The notes below the pieces were generated by a model. That model was given only the letters and a program-made list of their open reading frames with translations. It was not told where the DNA came from and made no database searches. From the NCBI RefSeq assembly GCF_014649115.1, contig NZ_BMSK01000010.1:186001-250000 (forward strand): DNA of 64,000 bases, in the 5' to 3' direction. This stretch comes from Streptomyces eurythermus. GTDB taxonomy: Bacteria > Actinomycetota > Actinomycetes > Streptomycetales > Streptomycetaceae. Positions 40,393-49,218 of the stretch are shown here, one piece after another (position 1 is the stretch's first letter; the number at the start of each line of letters is the position of its first letter). Made by a program: the position numbers and the translations under genes.

Positions 40393-41778
40393 TTGAAACG
40401 CATTGTGGCCCTGCTGGCGACCTGCGCCACGGCTGTGGGTCTCACGGCACTGCTCGGCCCGCAGCCGGCGGCCGCCGCCACCGGCTGCAAGGTGGACTAC
40501 ACCGTCACCAGCCAGTGGCAGGGCGGCTTCCAGGCCGGGGTGAAGATCACCAACCTGGGCGCCCCCGTCACCGGATGGACGCTGAAGTTCACGCTGCCCG
40601 ACTCCGGGCAGAAGCTCGTCCAGGGCTGGAACGCCACCTGGTCGCAGTCCGGTTCCACGGTCAGCGCCGCCGGCATCGACTGGAACCGCACCCTGGCCAC
40701 CGGCGCGTCGACCGACCTCGGCTTCGTCGGCTCCTTCACCGGCTCCAACCCCAAGCCCTCGGCGTTCACGCTCAACGGCGTCGCCTGCACCGGCTCCGTC
40801 GAAGAGCCCCCGCCCGGCACCGACCCCGACCCGGGCACCGGCACCCCCGTGGGCGTCAACGGTCAGCTGCACGTCTGCGGCGTCAACCTGTGCAACCAGT
40901 ACAACCGCCCCATCCAGCTGCGGGGCATGAGCACGCACGGCATCCAGTGGTTCAGCAAGTGCTACAACAGCGCGTCCCTGGACGCGCTGGCGAAGGACTG
41001 GAAGTCGGACCTGCTGCGCATCGCCATGTACGTGCAGGAGGACGGTTACGAGACCGACCCGGCGGGCTTCACCAGCCGCGTGAACAGCCTCGTCGACATG
41101 GCCGAGGCCCGGGGCATGTACGCCCTGATCGACTTCCACACCCTCACGCCGGGCGACCCCAACTACAACCTGGACCGCGCCAAGACGTTCTTCGCGTCCG
41201 TCGCCGCCCGCAACGCCGCCAAGAAGAACGTGATCTACGAGATCGCCAACGAGCCCAACGGCGTGAGCTGGACGGCCATCAAGAACTACGCCGAGCAGGT
41301 CATCCCGGTGATCCGGGCCGCCGACCCGGACGCCGTGATCATCGTCGGCACCCGGGGCTGGTCCTCGCTGGGCGTCTCGGACGGCTCCAACGAGACCGAG
41401 GTCGTCAACAACCCGGTCAACGCCACCAACATCATGTACACGTTCCACTTCTACGCCGCGAGCCACAAGGACAACTACCGGGCCACGGTGAGCCGGGCGG
41501 CCTCCAAACTGCCGCTGTTCGTGACCGAGTTCGGCACGGTGAGCGCCACCGGCGGCGGCACGATGGACCGGTCCAGCACCACGGCCTGGCTGGACCTGCT
41601 CGACCAGCTGAAGATCAGCTACGCGAACTGGACCTACTCCGACGCCGATGAGAGCAGCGCGGCGCTCAAGCCCGGCACCTGTGACGGCACCGACTACAGC
41701 AGCAGCGGTGTGCTGACCGAGTCCGGGGCGCTGATCAAGAGCCGCATCAGCACCGCCGATTCCTTCCCCACCAACTGA
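40393..41778 (+). CDS. Secreted CBM2-GH5 endoglucanase (cellulase)
   Basis: 461 residues from a TTG start with AGGAGGA six bases upstream; the longer frame to 40234 passes through the CebR box. A signal peptide covers residues 1-29 (cleavage after AAAA). A CBM2 cellulose-binding module (about 30-133, with GCKVDYTVTSQWQGGF) and a Pro/Gly/Asp linker (PPPGTDPDPGTGTP) lead to a GH5 catalytic domain (about 155-450): the acid/base Glu is in YEIANEPNG and the nucleophile Glu in PLFVTEFGTVS. It cleaves internal beta-1,4 bonds of cellulose outside the cell. CebR boxes flank the gene on both sides. Confidence 0.95.
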   Translation: MKRIVALLATCATAVGLTALLGPQPAAAATGCKVDYTVTSQWQGGFQAGVKITNLGAPVTGWTLKFTLPDSGQKLVQGWNATWSQSGSTVSAAGIDWNRTLATGASTDLGFVGSFTGSNPKPSAFTLNGVACTGSVEEPPPGTDPDPGTGTPVGVNGQLHVCGVNLCNQYNRPIQLRGMSTHGIQWFSKCYNSASLDALAKDWKSDLLRIAMYVQEDGYETDPAGFTSRVNSLVDMAEARGMYALIDFHTLTPGDPNYNLDRAKTFFASVAARNAAKKNVIYEIANEPNGVSWTAIKNYAEQVIPVIRAADPDAVIIVGTRGWSSLGVSDGSNETEVVNNPVNATNIMYTFHFYAASHKDNYRATVSRAASKLPLFVTEFGTVSATGGGTMDRSSTTAWLDLLDQLKISYANWTYSDADESSAALKPGTCDGTDYSSSGVLTESGALIKSRISTADSFPTN

Positions 41779-41787
41779 CCCCCGGCG

Positions 41788-41810
41788 GGGCTCCGGCGGG
41801 ACCGGAGTCC
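41788..41810. terminator. Terminator after cellulase gene
   Basis: GGGCTCCGG (41788-41796) pairs with CCGGAGTCC (41802-41810), nine base pairs with one G-U, around five bases. It starts 10 bp after the stop codon. Confidence 0.65.
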
Positions 41811-41822
41811 CGCACCGGCGGT

Positions 41823-41836
41823 TGGGAGCGCTCCCA
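41823..41836. promoter_or_regulatory. Second CebR box, in the 3' flank of the cellulase gene
   Basis: TGGGAGCGCTCCCA is again perfect, 45 bp after the cellulase stop and 24 bp from the end of the convergent gene. It is in no promoter position for either neighbour, being past both 3' ends. Occupancy by CebR may form a loop with the promoter box or block read-through. Confidence 0.85.
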
Positions 41837-41859
41837 GCCCGTCTCGGTCCGGACCCGTC

Positions 41860-42303
41860 TCACGGCGGGTCCGTCTGCGTCACTATGCCGAGCAGCTGGA
41901 AGGGCAACTCCTTGTCCCACTGGGAGATGCCGAGGGCGACCCAGCGGTCCGGCTCCGGTGCCCGCCACAGCAGGACGTCCGGGACATGACCGCTGAGTCC
42001 GGCCCAGGGTTCGGCGATCTCCTCGCCCGCCATGGTCCGCTCGAACACGCTGTAGAGGCTGAAGTGCCGGGGACTGCCCCACCGTTCGCCCAGCCGCTCG
42101 GCGAGGCCGTCCCGGTCGGCCTCGTACTGCGCCTCCGTCTCCTCCCGTTCGCCGCCGTCGGCCTCCCAGAACTCCTCGCTGGTCTGTAAGGCGGCCAGGT
42201 GATAGCCGGGCCCGCTCTCGCCGTGCTCCGTCCTGCCGGGCACCGCCGGGAACTCCCGGGCGCACAGCAGCTCGATGAGGGTCAGGCACTCCGCGATGTC
42301 CAT
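41860..42303 (-). CDS. Hypothetical protein
   Basis: 147 residues from the ATG at 42303; the longer frame to 42429 overlaps the neighbouring ABC permease end. The sequence is acidic and cytoplasmic-looking (EADGGEREETEAQYEADRDG, then GISQWDKELPFQLLGIVTQT), with no signal or membrane helix. No domain is recognised. It follows the ABC transporter permease on the same strand, 42 bp apart, and may be the last gene of that unit. Confidence 0.65.
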   Translation of the reverse strand: MDIAECLTLIELLCAREFPAVPGRTEHGESGPGYHLAALQTSEEFWEADGGEREETEAQYEADRDGLAERLGERWGSPRHFSLYSVFERTMAGEEIAEPWAGLSGHVPDVLLWRAPEPDRWVALGISQWDKELPFQLLGIVTQTDPP

Positions 42304-42344
42304 GCGGTCCAGTAAAGCGGGCACCACTGACAATTGGTCCGGCG

Positions 42345-43055
42345 TCAGGCGTCCCTGCGGCGCACGCTCCAGGCGCCCGCCGCGAGGGCGGCGGCCGTCC
42401 ACAGCGCGGTCACCCCGAGCCCGCTCCACGGCCCGAGGGCGCCGTCCCAGGTGCTGTGCAGAGCCACTTGGCCGGCCCGGTCGGGGAGGAAGTCGGCGAC
42501 CGAGCCGGACAGGTCACCGACGACGAAGGACACGATCAGCAGGAACGGGATCAGCACCGAGAGGGTGGCGACTCCGCTGCGCAGCACGGCCGCCACCCCG
42601 GCGGCGAACAGGGCCATCAGCGTCAGGTGCACACCGCAGCCGACCGCGCCGCGCACCCCCTCGGCCCAGCCGGGCGCGGACGCGCCGAGGACCGCACGGC
42701 CCACCAGGAGCGAGACGAATCCGGTGCACAGCCCGACGGCCAGCGCCGGCAGGGCGATCGCCGTCGCCTTCGCGGCGAACCAGCGCCCCCGGTCGGGCAC
42801 CGCGGCCAGCGTCAGCCGCAGGGCGCCGCCCCGGAACTCCGTCGAGACTGCCGTCGTACCGAAGGCGATCGCGGCGATCTGCCCGAAGCTGATGCCGAAG
42901 AACACCGAGAACAGCGGGTCCGCGTCGTCGACGTCGGCCGCGGCGAGCGTCGAGAACCCGGCGGTGGCGACGAGGACCGCGGCGAGGGCGCCCAGCTGGG
43001 AGCGCAGGGTACGGATCTTGATCCACTCGGCGTGGAGGACGGGGATGAACGGCAT
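42345..43055 (-). CDS. ABC transporter permease (ABC-2 type)
   Basis: 236 residues with six membrane segments (for example LGALAAVLVATAGFSTLAA, VSLLVGRAVLGA, LIPFLLIVSFVVG and WTAAALAAGAWSV). The N-terminal VLHAEWIKIRTLRSQ is common in ABC-2 exporters. It starts two bases after the ATPase stop and forms an exporter with it. Regulation is probably by the divergent two-component system. The cargo is unknown; antibiotic or peptide export is likely for this class. Confidence 0.88.
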   Translation of the reverse strand: MPFIPVLHAEWIKIRTLRSQLGALAAVLVATAGFSTLAAADVDDADPLFSVFFGISFGQIAAIAFGTTAVSTEFRGGALRLTLAAVPDRGRWFAAKATAIALPALAVGLCTGFVSLLVGRAVLGASAPGWAEGVRGAVGCGVHLTLMALFAAGVAAVLRSGVATLSVLIPFLLIVSFVVGDLSGSVADFLPDRAGQVALHSTWDGALGPWSGLGVTALWTAAALAAGAWSVRRRDA

Positions 43056-43057
43056 GG

Positions 43058-43978
43058 TCAGACCTCCTGGCGCGGTGCGGTGAACTCGGCCTCGGACGCG
43101 GTCAGATCGAAGTACGCCTCCTCCAAGGTGGCCTCCCGGGCGGTGAGTTCCAGTACGGGGACGCCCGCCTCGGACATCAGCCGGCCGAGGTCCTCCACGC
43201 GCGCGTGCCGCACGGTCCAGGCCCCGTCCTCCTCGCGGGAGGCGTCGTGGCCGTGCCGGGCGAGCAGCTCGGCCAGGGCGGCGGGATCGGTGGTGCGGAT
43301 GCGGACCTGGGGCCGCACGCGCGTGTGGATGAAGTCCCTCACCGGTGTGTCGGCGAGGAGCCGGCCCCGGCCCAGGATCAGCAGGTGGTCGGCGAACGCG
43401 GCCGTCTCGCCCATGAGATGGCTGGAGACCAGAACCGTACGGCCCTCGTCCGCGAGCCGGCGCAGCAGGGTGCGGATCCACACGATGCCCTCGGGATCGA
43501 GGCCGTTGGCGGGTTCGTCGAGCAGGACCGCCTCGGGGTCGCCGAGCAGGGCGGCGGCGATGCCGAGCCGCTGGCGCATGCCGAGGGAGTACGTCCGCAC
43601 CCGCTGCCGGGCCACGGTGGCGAGGCCGGTCTCCTCCAGCACGGTGTCGACCCGGCGGGCGGGTATCCGGTTGCTCGCGGCGAGGGCCAGCAGATGGCCG
43701 CGGGCGGTGCGCGAGCCGTGCGCGGCCCGGGCGTCGAGCAGGGCGCCCACCCGGCGCAGCGGCTCACGGAGCCGGGTGTAGGCGTCGCCGCCGATGGTGG
43801 CGGTGCCGGCGGTGGGCCGGTCGAGGCCCAGAAGGAGGCGGAAGGTCGTGGACTTCCCCGCGCCGTTGGGGCCGAGGAAGCCGGTGACCCGGCCGGGGCG
43901 GACGCTGAAGGTGAGGCCGTCCACGGCCCGTCGGCCGCCGTACTCCTTGGTGAGGTCGCGAACATCGATGCTGGTCAT
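43058..43978 (-). CDS. ABC transporter ATP-binding protein
   Basis: 306 residues from the ATG at 43978. Walker A is LGPNGAGKST, the signature is YSLGMRQRLGIA, Walker B is AVLLDEPANGLDPEG and the switch His is in VLVSSHLMGE. The C-terminal extension of about 90 residues is usual for DrrA-type exporters. It is transcribed ahead of the permease. It is divergent from a sensor kinase gene 107 bp away, the typical arrangement of a drug-sensing exporter. Confidence 0.94.
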   Translation of the reverse strand: MTSIDVRDLTKEYGGRRAVDGLTFSVRPGRVTGFLGPNGAGKSTTFRLLLGLDRPTAGTATIGGDAYTRLREPLRRVGALLDARAAHGSRTARGHLLALAASNRIPARRVDTVLEETGLATVARQRVRTYSLGMRQRLGIAAALLGDPEAVLLDEPANGLDPEGIVWIRTLLRRLADEGRTVLVSSHLMGETAAFADHLLILGRGRLLADTPVRDFIHTRVRPQVRIRTTDPAALAELLARHGHDASREEDGAWTVRHARVEDLGRLMSEAGVPVLELTAREATLEEAYFDLTASEAEFTAPRQEV

Positions 43979-44085
43979 GGCACCAGCCTGGCGGAGCACG
44001 GCGGGCGGGGCCTCCCCCGCCGGCGGGGTCCGTCTCCCCCGTGCGGGGGAGGGCCGTTGTCAGTGCCGGCTGCGACGATGTGGCC

Positions 44086-45240
44086 ATGCCCCGCCTTCTC
44101 CGCCCGTTGCTGAGCGCGACGACGTACACGCGCCTGCTGCATCTGTGGGTGCCGATGCTGATGGTCAGCGTCTGGCTCTTCATCGACCCGTCGACCCCGT
44201 GGATGCCCGCCCTGTTCCTCCTCCCGCTCGGTCTGGTGCCCGCCGTGCGGCGGGGCGAGGGGGTGCAGGCGCGGCTGATGCTCACGCCCGGCGAGCCGGA
44301 CCCGGGCATCTCCGAGGCGCCGGCGGCGAGCTGGCGGGACCGGCTGCGTACGGTGCTGTGGCTGGAGGTGCGGATGGTGCTCGGCGCCGCGACCGTGTTC
44401 GCCTCCGTGTGGCTGCCCGGCACCGCCTTCGAACTGGCGCGGTGCGCGTGGGGCGTGCCGCCGGCCGGGCTGCCGCTGCTGGAATGGCTGCCGTCGCACC
44501 GCGCGCTGGCCCTGCTGACGCCGCTGCCGCTGCTCGTCTTCTACGGTGTGGCGGTCGGGCTCGGCGAGCTGATCACGGCCGCCGCGCGCCGGCTGCTCGG
44601 GCCGTCGGCGGCCGAGCGGCTGGCCGCGCTGGAGCAGCGCACCGAGCAGCTGCTGGAACGCACGCGGATCGCGCGGGAGTTGCACGACTCGATCGGGCAC
44701 GCCCTGACGCTGGCGGTGGTGCAGGCGGGCGCCGCGCGCGCGGCCGGTGATCCGGAGTTCACCGAGCGGGCGCTGACCGCCATCGAGGACACCGGCCGGG
44801 CCGCGCTGGAGGACCTGGAGCGGGTGCTGGGCGTGCTGCGGGAGGCCGAGCGGCCACTGAGCGCGCGGCCCACGCTGGCGGACGCCGGCCGGCTGCTGGA
44901 GTCGGCGCGGGCCTCGGGCGCGAAGGTCGACGCCGAGGTGACGGGGCCGGTGGAGGCCGTGCCGGGACCGGTGTCCCGCGAGGGCTACCGCATCCTCCAG
45001 GAGGCCCTCACCAACGCGCTGCGGCACGCGGGTCCGGTGCCGGTGCGGGTCCGGGTCGCGGTCACCGGCGGCACGCTCGCCCTGGAGGTGCGCAATCCGC
45101 TGCCGGGCGCGATACCCGGCCCCGGGCGGGGCAGCGGCCTGCGCGGCATACGGGAGCGGGCGGCACTGCTCGGCGGCTCCGCCGTCACCGGCCCTCAGGA
45201 GGGCGACTGGCGGGTGCGGGCGGAGCTGCCGGTCGGGTGA
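44086..45240 (+). CDS. NarL-type sensor histidine kinase
   Basis: 384 residues from the ATG at 44086. Membrane helices lie in the N-terminal 170 residues (HLWVPMLMVSVWLFID; LTPLPLLVFYGVAVGLGEL). The HisKA_3 phospho-acceptor His is in RIARELHDSIGHALTLAV and the HATPase N box is in ILQEALTNALRHAG, with GSGLRGIRERAALLGG as G box. GACGAT lies six bases upstream of the ATG. It pairs with the LuxR-type response regulator just downstream and probably senses membrane or antibiotic stress for the divergent ABC exporter. Confidence 0.92.
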   Translation: MPRLLRPLLSATTYTRLLHLWVPMLMVSVWLFIDPSTPWMPALFLLPLGLVPAVRRGEGVQARLMLTPGEPDPGISEAPAASWRDRLRTVLWLEVRMVLGAATVFASVWLPGTAFELARCAWGVPPAGLPLLEWLPSHRALALLTPLPLLVFYGVAVGLGELITAAARRLLGPSAAERLAALEQRTEQLLERTRIARELHDSIGHALTLAVVQAGAARAAGDPEFTERALTAIEDTGRAALEDLERVLGVLREAERPLSARPTLADAGRLLESARASGAKVDAEVTGPVEAVPGPVSREGYRILQEALTNALRHAGPVPVRVRVAVTGGTLALEVRNPLPGAIPGPGRGSGLRGIRERAALLGGSAVTGPQEGDWRVRAELPVG

Positions 45241-45254
45241 TCTAGGCTGGCCGG

Positions 45255-45911
45255 ATGCCGGTCACCGTCCTGCTCGTCGACGACGAACCCCTGGTCCGCG
45301 CGGGTCTGCGGGCCGTGCTGGAGGCGCAGCCCGACATCGAGGTGGTGGGCGAGGCCGCCGACGGCGCGGCCGTCATCCCGCTGGTCCGCCGACTGCGCCC
45401 CGACGTCGTCGCGATGGACGTCCGGATGCCGCTGATGGACGGCATCGAGGCCACGCGCGCGGTGCTGCGCACGGTGCCCGGCCCGCCGAAGATCCTGGTC
45501 GTGACCACCTTCGAGGACGACGAGTTCGTGTACGAGGCGCTGCGCGCGGGTGCCGACGGGTTCCTGCTGAAGCGGGCCCGCCCGGCCGAGATCGTGCACG
45601 CGGTGCGGCTGGTCGCGGCGGGCGACTCCCTGCTGTTCCCGGCCTCCGTACGGCGGCTCGCCGCCCGGTACGGCGACGGCGGGCGGCCGGCGCGGGCCGC
45701 GCTGGAGCGGGCCCGGCTGACCGAGCGGGAGGCGGAGGTGCTGCGGCAGATGGCACGCGGGCTGTCGAACGCGGAGATCGCCGCCCGGCTGGTGGTGAGC
45801 GCGGAGACGGTGAAGTCGCATGTGAGCGCCGTCCTGGCCAAGCTCGGTGCGCGCGACCGCACGCAGGCGGTGATCGCGGCCTACGAGTCGGGGTTCGTGG
45901 AGCCGGGCTGA
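45255..45911 (+). CDS. NarL/LuxR-family response regulator
   Basis: 218 residues. The receiver domain (1-125) has DDEP near the start, phospho-acceptor Asp in VVAMDVRMPLMDG and the Lys in FLLKRARPAE; the LuxR helix-turn-helix is within about 150-210 (LTEREAEVLRQMARGLSNAE, then SAETVKSHVSAVLAKL). TAGGCT lies six bases before the ATG, so it may also have its own leaderless transcript. It follows the kinase by 14 bp. Confidence 0.94.
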   Translation: MPVTVLLVDDEPLVRAGLRAVLEAQPDIEVVGEAADGAAVIPLVRRLRPDVVAMDVRMPLMDGIEATRAVLRTVPGPPKILVVTTFEDDEFVYEALRAGADGFLLKRARPAEIVHAVRLVAAGDSLLFPASVRRLAARYGDGGRPARAALERARLTEREAEVLRQMARGLSNAEIAARLVVSAETVKSHVSAVLAKLGARDRTQAVIAAYESGFVEPG

Positions 45912-46006
45912 GCGGGCCGCGACCGCGCGCGGAACCCGGCACTCGCCGGGGTGCCCCCGGCCGAGTACGATCCGGCCAACACGCCCGCTAGCTGGGAGGA
46001 CGGACG

Positions 46007-47161
46007 GTGGGGCAGCTGACCGGCGGCGATCCCTCGCTGCTGCGAAGGATCAATTCCGCGGTGGTGCTGCACGCGCTGCGTGCCACGGACTGCGCGACGC
46101 TCACCGAGGTCACCCGGGTCACCGGACTGTCCCGGCCGACCGTCGAGGGCGTCGTGGAGGGGCTCATAGAGGCCGGTCTCGTGGTGGAGACGGCCGCCGA
46201 CGAGGGGGGTGCGCGCCGGCAGGGGCGGCCCGCGCGGCGGTTCCGGTTCCGGGCCGAGGCGGGGCATCTGCTGGGCCTGGAGATCGGGCCGCACCGGGTC
46301 GCCGCGCTGCTGTCCGACCTGGACGGGCGGGTGCTGGGCGCGCAGGCCAAGGAGGTCGGCGCGGGCGCCCCTGCGGACGAGCGGCTCGACCGGCTGCGCG
46401 GCGCGGTCGCCGAGCTGCTGCGCCGGGCCGGGGTCGCGCGCGGTTCGCTGCGCGCGGTGGGCGTGGGCACGCCGGGCATCGTGGAGGCGGACGGCACGGT
46501 ACGACTGGGCACGGCGTTGCCCGGGTGGACGGGGCTGCGGCTCGGCGAGCGGCTCGGCCGGTCCTTCCGCTGCCCGGTGCTGGTGGAGAACGACGCCAAC
46601 GCGGCGGTGCTCGCGGAGCACTGGAAGGGGGCGGCGGCCGAGACGGACGACGTGGTGTTCGTGCTGGCCGGGCTGAGTCCCGGGGCCGGTTCGCTGATCG
46701 GCGGGCGGCTGCACCGGGGCTACGGCGGGGCGGCCGGGGAGATCGGCGCGCTGCATCTGCTGGGCCGGGAGGCGACGCCGGAGGCGCTGCTGTCCACCAC
46801 CGACGAGCCGCTGCACCCGCTGGACGAGCAGGCGGTCGCCGAGGTGTTCGCGCTGGCGCGCGGCGGTGATCTGCGTGCGCGGGCGGCCGTCGAGCGGTTC
46901 ATCCAGCGGCTGGTGCACGACGTGGCCGCGCTGGTGCTGGCGCTGGATCCGGAGCTGGTGGTGATCGGCGGCTGGGCGGCCGGTCTGGACGGTGTCCTGG
47001 AGCCACTGCGCCGCGAACTGGCCCGCTACTGCCTGCGTCCGCCCCGGGTGGCACTGTCGGTCCTGGGCGAGGCGGCGGTGGCCACGGGGGCGCTGCGGCT
47101 GGCCTTGGACCACGTGGAGGAGAAACTGTTCACCGTGGACGGCACCCTGACGCGCCGCTGA
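46007..47161 (+). CDS. ROK family transcriptional regulator
   Basis: 384 residues from a GTG with GGGAGGA upstream. A winged helix-turn-helix covers about residues 10-65 (LRRINSAVVLHALRATDCAT, then VTGLSRPTVEGVVEGLIEAG). The ROK sugar-kinase-like domain has VGVGTPGIV, VLVENDANAAVLAEHW and GYGGAAGEIGAL. The usual zinc-binding CxCGxxGC cluster of ROK kinases is absent, so it is a regulator rather than an active kinase. The sugar effector is unknown; no sugar operon is adjacent. Confidence 0.9.
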   Translation: MGQLTGGDPSLLRRINSAVVLHALRATDCATLTEVTRVTGLSRPTVEGVVEGLIEAGLVVETAADEGGARRQGRPARRFRFRAEAGHLLGLEIGPHRVAALLSDLDGRVLGAQAKEVGAGAPADERLDRLRGAVAELLRRAGVARGSLRAVGVGTPGIVEADGTVRLGTALPGWTGLRLGERLGRSFRCPVLVENDANAAVLAEHWKGAAAETDDVVFVLAGLSPGAGSLIGGRLHRGYGGAAGEIGALHLLGREATPEALLSTTDEPLHPLDEQAVAEVFALARGGDLRARAAVERFIQRLVHDVAALVLALDPELVVIGGWAAGLDGVLEPLRRELARYCLRPPRVALSVLGEAAVATGALRLALDHVEEKLFTVDGTLTRR

Positions 47162-47190
47162 GCCGGACCGCCGGCGCTGAGCGCGGGCGC

Positions 47191-47281
47191 GGAGACCGGG
47201 TCGGGTCGTGGAGACCGGGTCGGGACGCGCGGAGACCGGGTCGGGACGGGTCGGGTCGGGTCGCGCGGAGACCGGGTCGGG
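47191..47281. repeat. Fourfold 15-mer repeat
   Basis: GGAGACCGGGTCGGG occurs exactly at 47191, 47210, 47231 and 47267, with related G/C-rich units between. It starts 30 bp after the ROK gene. No gene is recognised between here and 47955; the rest of the stretch contains looser GCGCTGAGCCCG-like units. Confidence 0.7.
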
Positions 47282-47955
47282 TCGCGGAGGCGAGTCTGCG
47301 CGGAGACTGAGCCTGCGCCGAGACCGGGCTGTGTCGCGGACGTGGGCGCGAGGCGCTGAGCCCGCCTGCGGAGTGTGGGTGCGGCGCCGGGTCAGGCCGC
47401 ACAGTGGGCACGGGGTGCTGAGCCCGGGCGTGGCGTGGGGGCGAAGCGCCAAGCCCGGCCGCGGAGTGAGCCCACGGCGCTGAGCCCGGACGCGGCGTGG
47501 GCACGGGCACTGAGTTCGGCCGCACAGCGGTCGCGAGACGCTGAGTCCAGGCGTCGCCGAATCATCCGGCCGTGCGGAAAGCACGGGTTCGGCTGCCTTG
47601 CCGCCGTCTCCTGGCCGCAACCGGCGTGCCGCCCACGCGGGTCGGCATGCCTCGGCGGCGGTGTCCTGGCCGGAACCGGCCGCCCAGTGGGTGCGACTCG
47701 GCGTACTCGCGCTGCCAGGACCCCGGCGGAACGCGGCCGTGCCCTGGCATGGCGACCGGCTCGGCGGTGACGGGGCGAACGCGGCCGCAGAGTGATCGCG
47801 GACGGCGTGGCTGCGCCCCGATGACGTGGCGGAACGCGGCCATGGAGTGGATGCGGACGGCGTACCTGTGCCCCGGTGACCCGGCGGGACGGGGCCGTGC
47901 CGTGAGCGTGGGGACGGCCGGCGCCGGCCCGGCGACCGTGGCCGTTGCGTCGGCG

Positions 47956-48270
47956 CGGGTCACGTACCCGCGCCGCCGTCACCCGGCGGAACGCGGCCGT
48001 GCCGTGAGCCTGGCGACCGGCTCGGCGGTGGCCCAGCAGGATGTGGCCGTTGCGTCCGCGCGGGTCACGTACCCGCGCCGCCGTCACCCGGCGGAACGCG
48101 GCCGTGCCGTGAGCCTGGCGACCGGCTCGGCGGTGGCCCAGCAGGATGTGGCCGTTGTGTCCGCGCGGGTCACGTACCCGCGCTGCCGTCACCCGGCGGA
48201 ACGCGGCCGTGCTGTGAGCCTGGCGACCGGCTCGGCGGTGGCCCGGCGGAATGTGGCCGTCGCGTCGGCG
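47956..48270. repeat. 105-bp tandem repeat, three copies
   Basis: The unit beginning CGGGTCACGTACCCG starts at 47956, 48061 and 48166, exactly 105 bp apart; copies 1 and 2 are nearly identical and copy 3 carries several changes. Shorter diverged units precede it from about 47690. Because 105 is 35 codons, both strands can be read as 35-residue repeats, Ala/Arg-rich in either direction, with no recognised domain, signal or ribosome-binding site. It lies between the convergent ROK and GntR genes. Confidence 0.8.
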
Positions 48271-48360
48271 TTGGTGGCATGCCGGCGAGGTCTTCGGTGC
48301 GGGGCCGCGGTTGCTGTGCGGGCCGGCACCGAAGAGCTTCGTGGTCGGGCGGTGCGGGGT

Positions 48361-49122
48361 TCAGGAGGCCCGTCTCTGCGGGTCGTGGTGTATCTCCACG
48401 CCCGCCGAGTCGCCGAAGGTGAGCCGGCAGGTGTCGGCGCGGTAGGTCGCCACCGACAGGACGGCGGTGCGGCCCTGGGCGAGGAAGCGGGTGGTGACGA
48501 CGAGCACCGGGGAGCCGGGGAGCCGGTCCAGTGCCCTGGCGTCGTCCGCGCGCGCGGAGCCCAGCTCGACCGCGCGGTCCTCCCCCTCCAGGGGCAGGTG
48601 CTGGAGCTCACGCAGCACCGCACGCGCGCGTGCCGCGCCGGACGGGGCGTCGATCGCGGTCAGGCCGGGCACCGAGGCCGCCGGGATGTAGAGGAGTTCG
48701 GTGGCGACCTGCTGGCCGTGGGACATCCGGGAGCGGCGCACGGTGTGCACGGCTTCGTCCGCGCCGGTCTCCAGCGCGGCGACGACCGCGGCGGGCGGCA
48801 CCGCCTGGGCGCTGTCGACGGGCTGCCAGGCGTCTCCGGCGGCGCCGGGCCAGGCGTGCTGCCGCGTACCGACGGCCACGCCCACGCGCGGGGGCGCGAC
48901 GGTCGTGCCGACCCCGCGCCGGCGCTGGAGCCGGCCCTCCAGTTCCAGCTGTTCGAGGGCCTGGCGGAGCGTTGCGCGGGCCACGCCGAAACGGGCGGCC
49001 AGATCACGCTCGTTGGGCAGGATCTCGCCGACCGAGAACTCGGAGTCGAGTGCCTCGCTGAGCACGGTCTTGAGATGCCAGTACTTCGGTTCCGGTACCG
49101 ATTCCAGCTGCGTCGTCCCCAC
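48361..49122 (-). CDS. GntR/HutC-family transcriptional regulator with UTRA domain
   Basis: 253 residues from a GTG at 49122, with GGAGGA four bases upstream. A longer frame to 49188 would use rare TTA and ATA codons in an AT-rich stretch that looks like promoter. The winged helix is within about 12-75 (LPNERDLAARFGVARATLRQ, then LEQLELEGRLQRRRGVGT), followed by a UTRA ligand domain of DasR/HutC type (ATELLYIPAASVPGL, RFLAQGRTAVLSVATYR). A site very like the DasR dre element lies 97 bp upstream, suggesting autoregulation. Confidence 0.9.
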   Translation of the reverse strand: MGTTQLESVPEPKYWHLKTVLSEALDSEFSVGEILPNERDLAARFGVARATLRQALEQLELEGRLQRRRGVGTTVAPPRVGVAVGTRQHAWPGAAGDAWQPVDSAQAVPPAAVVAALETGADEAVHTVRRSRMSHGQQVATELLYIPAASVPGLTAIDAPSGAARARAVLRELQHLPLEGEDRAVELGSARADDARALDRLPGSPVLVVTTRFLAQGRTAVLSVATYRADTCRLTFGDSAGVEIHHDPQRRAS

Positions 49123-49218
49123 CCTGTCCTCCGCGAGAGCCGTGGTCCGGCGGTTTTTGGCGCCCTTGTTTATTAAAGGTTGTTGCACTTCTCTGCGACC
49201 ATAGGGCGGCGCTCACCC

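Noticed and set aside
47956..48270. Possible CRISPR array from regular repeats
   Set aside because: Repeats are contiguous 105-bp units with no unique spacers and no cas genes nearby.
47572..49176. 534-residue plus-strand frame through the 105-bp repeats and the GntR region
   Set aside because: The second half is antisense to a GntR/UTRA gene with clear motifs; the first half is repeats without translation signals.
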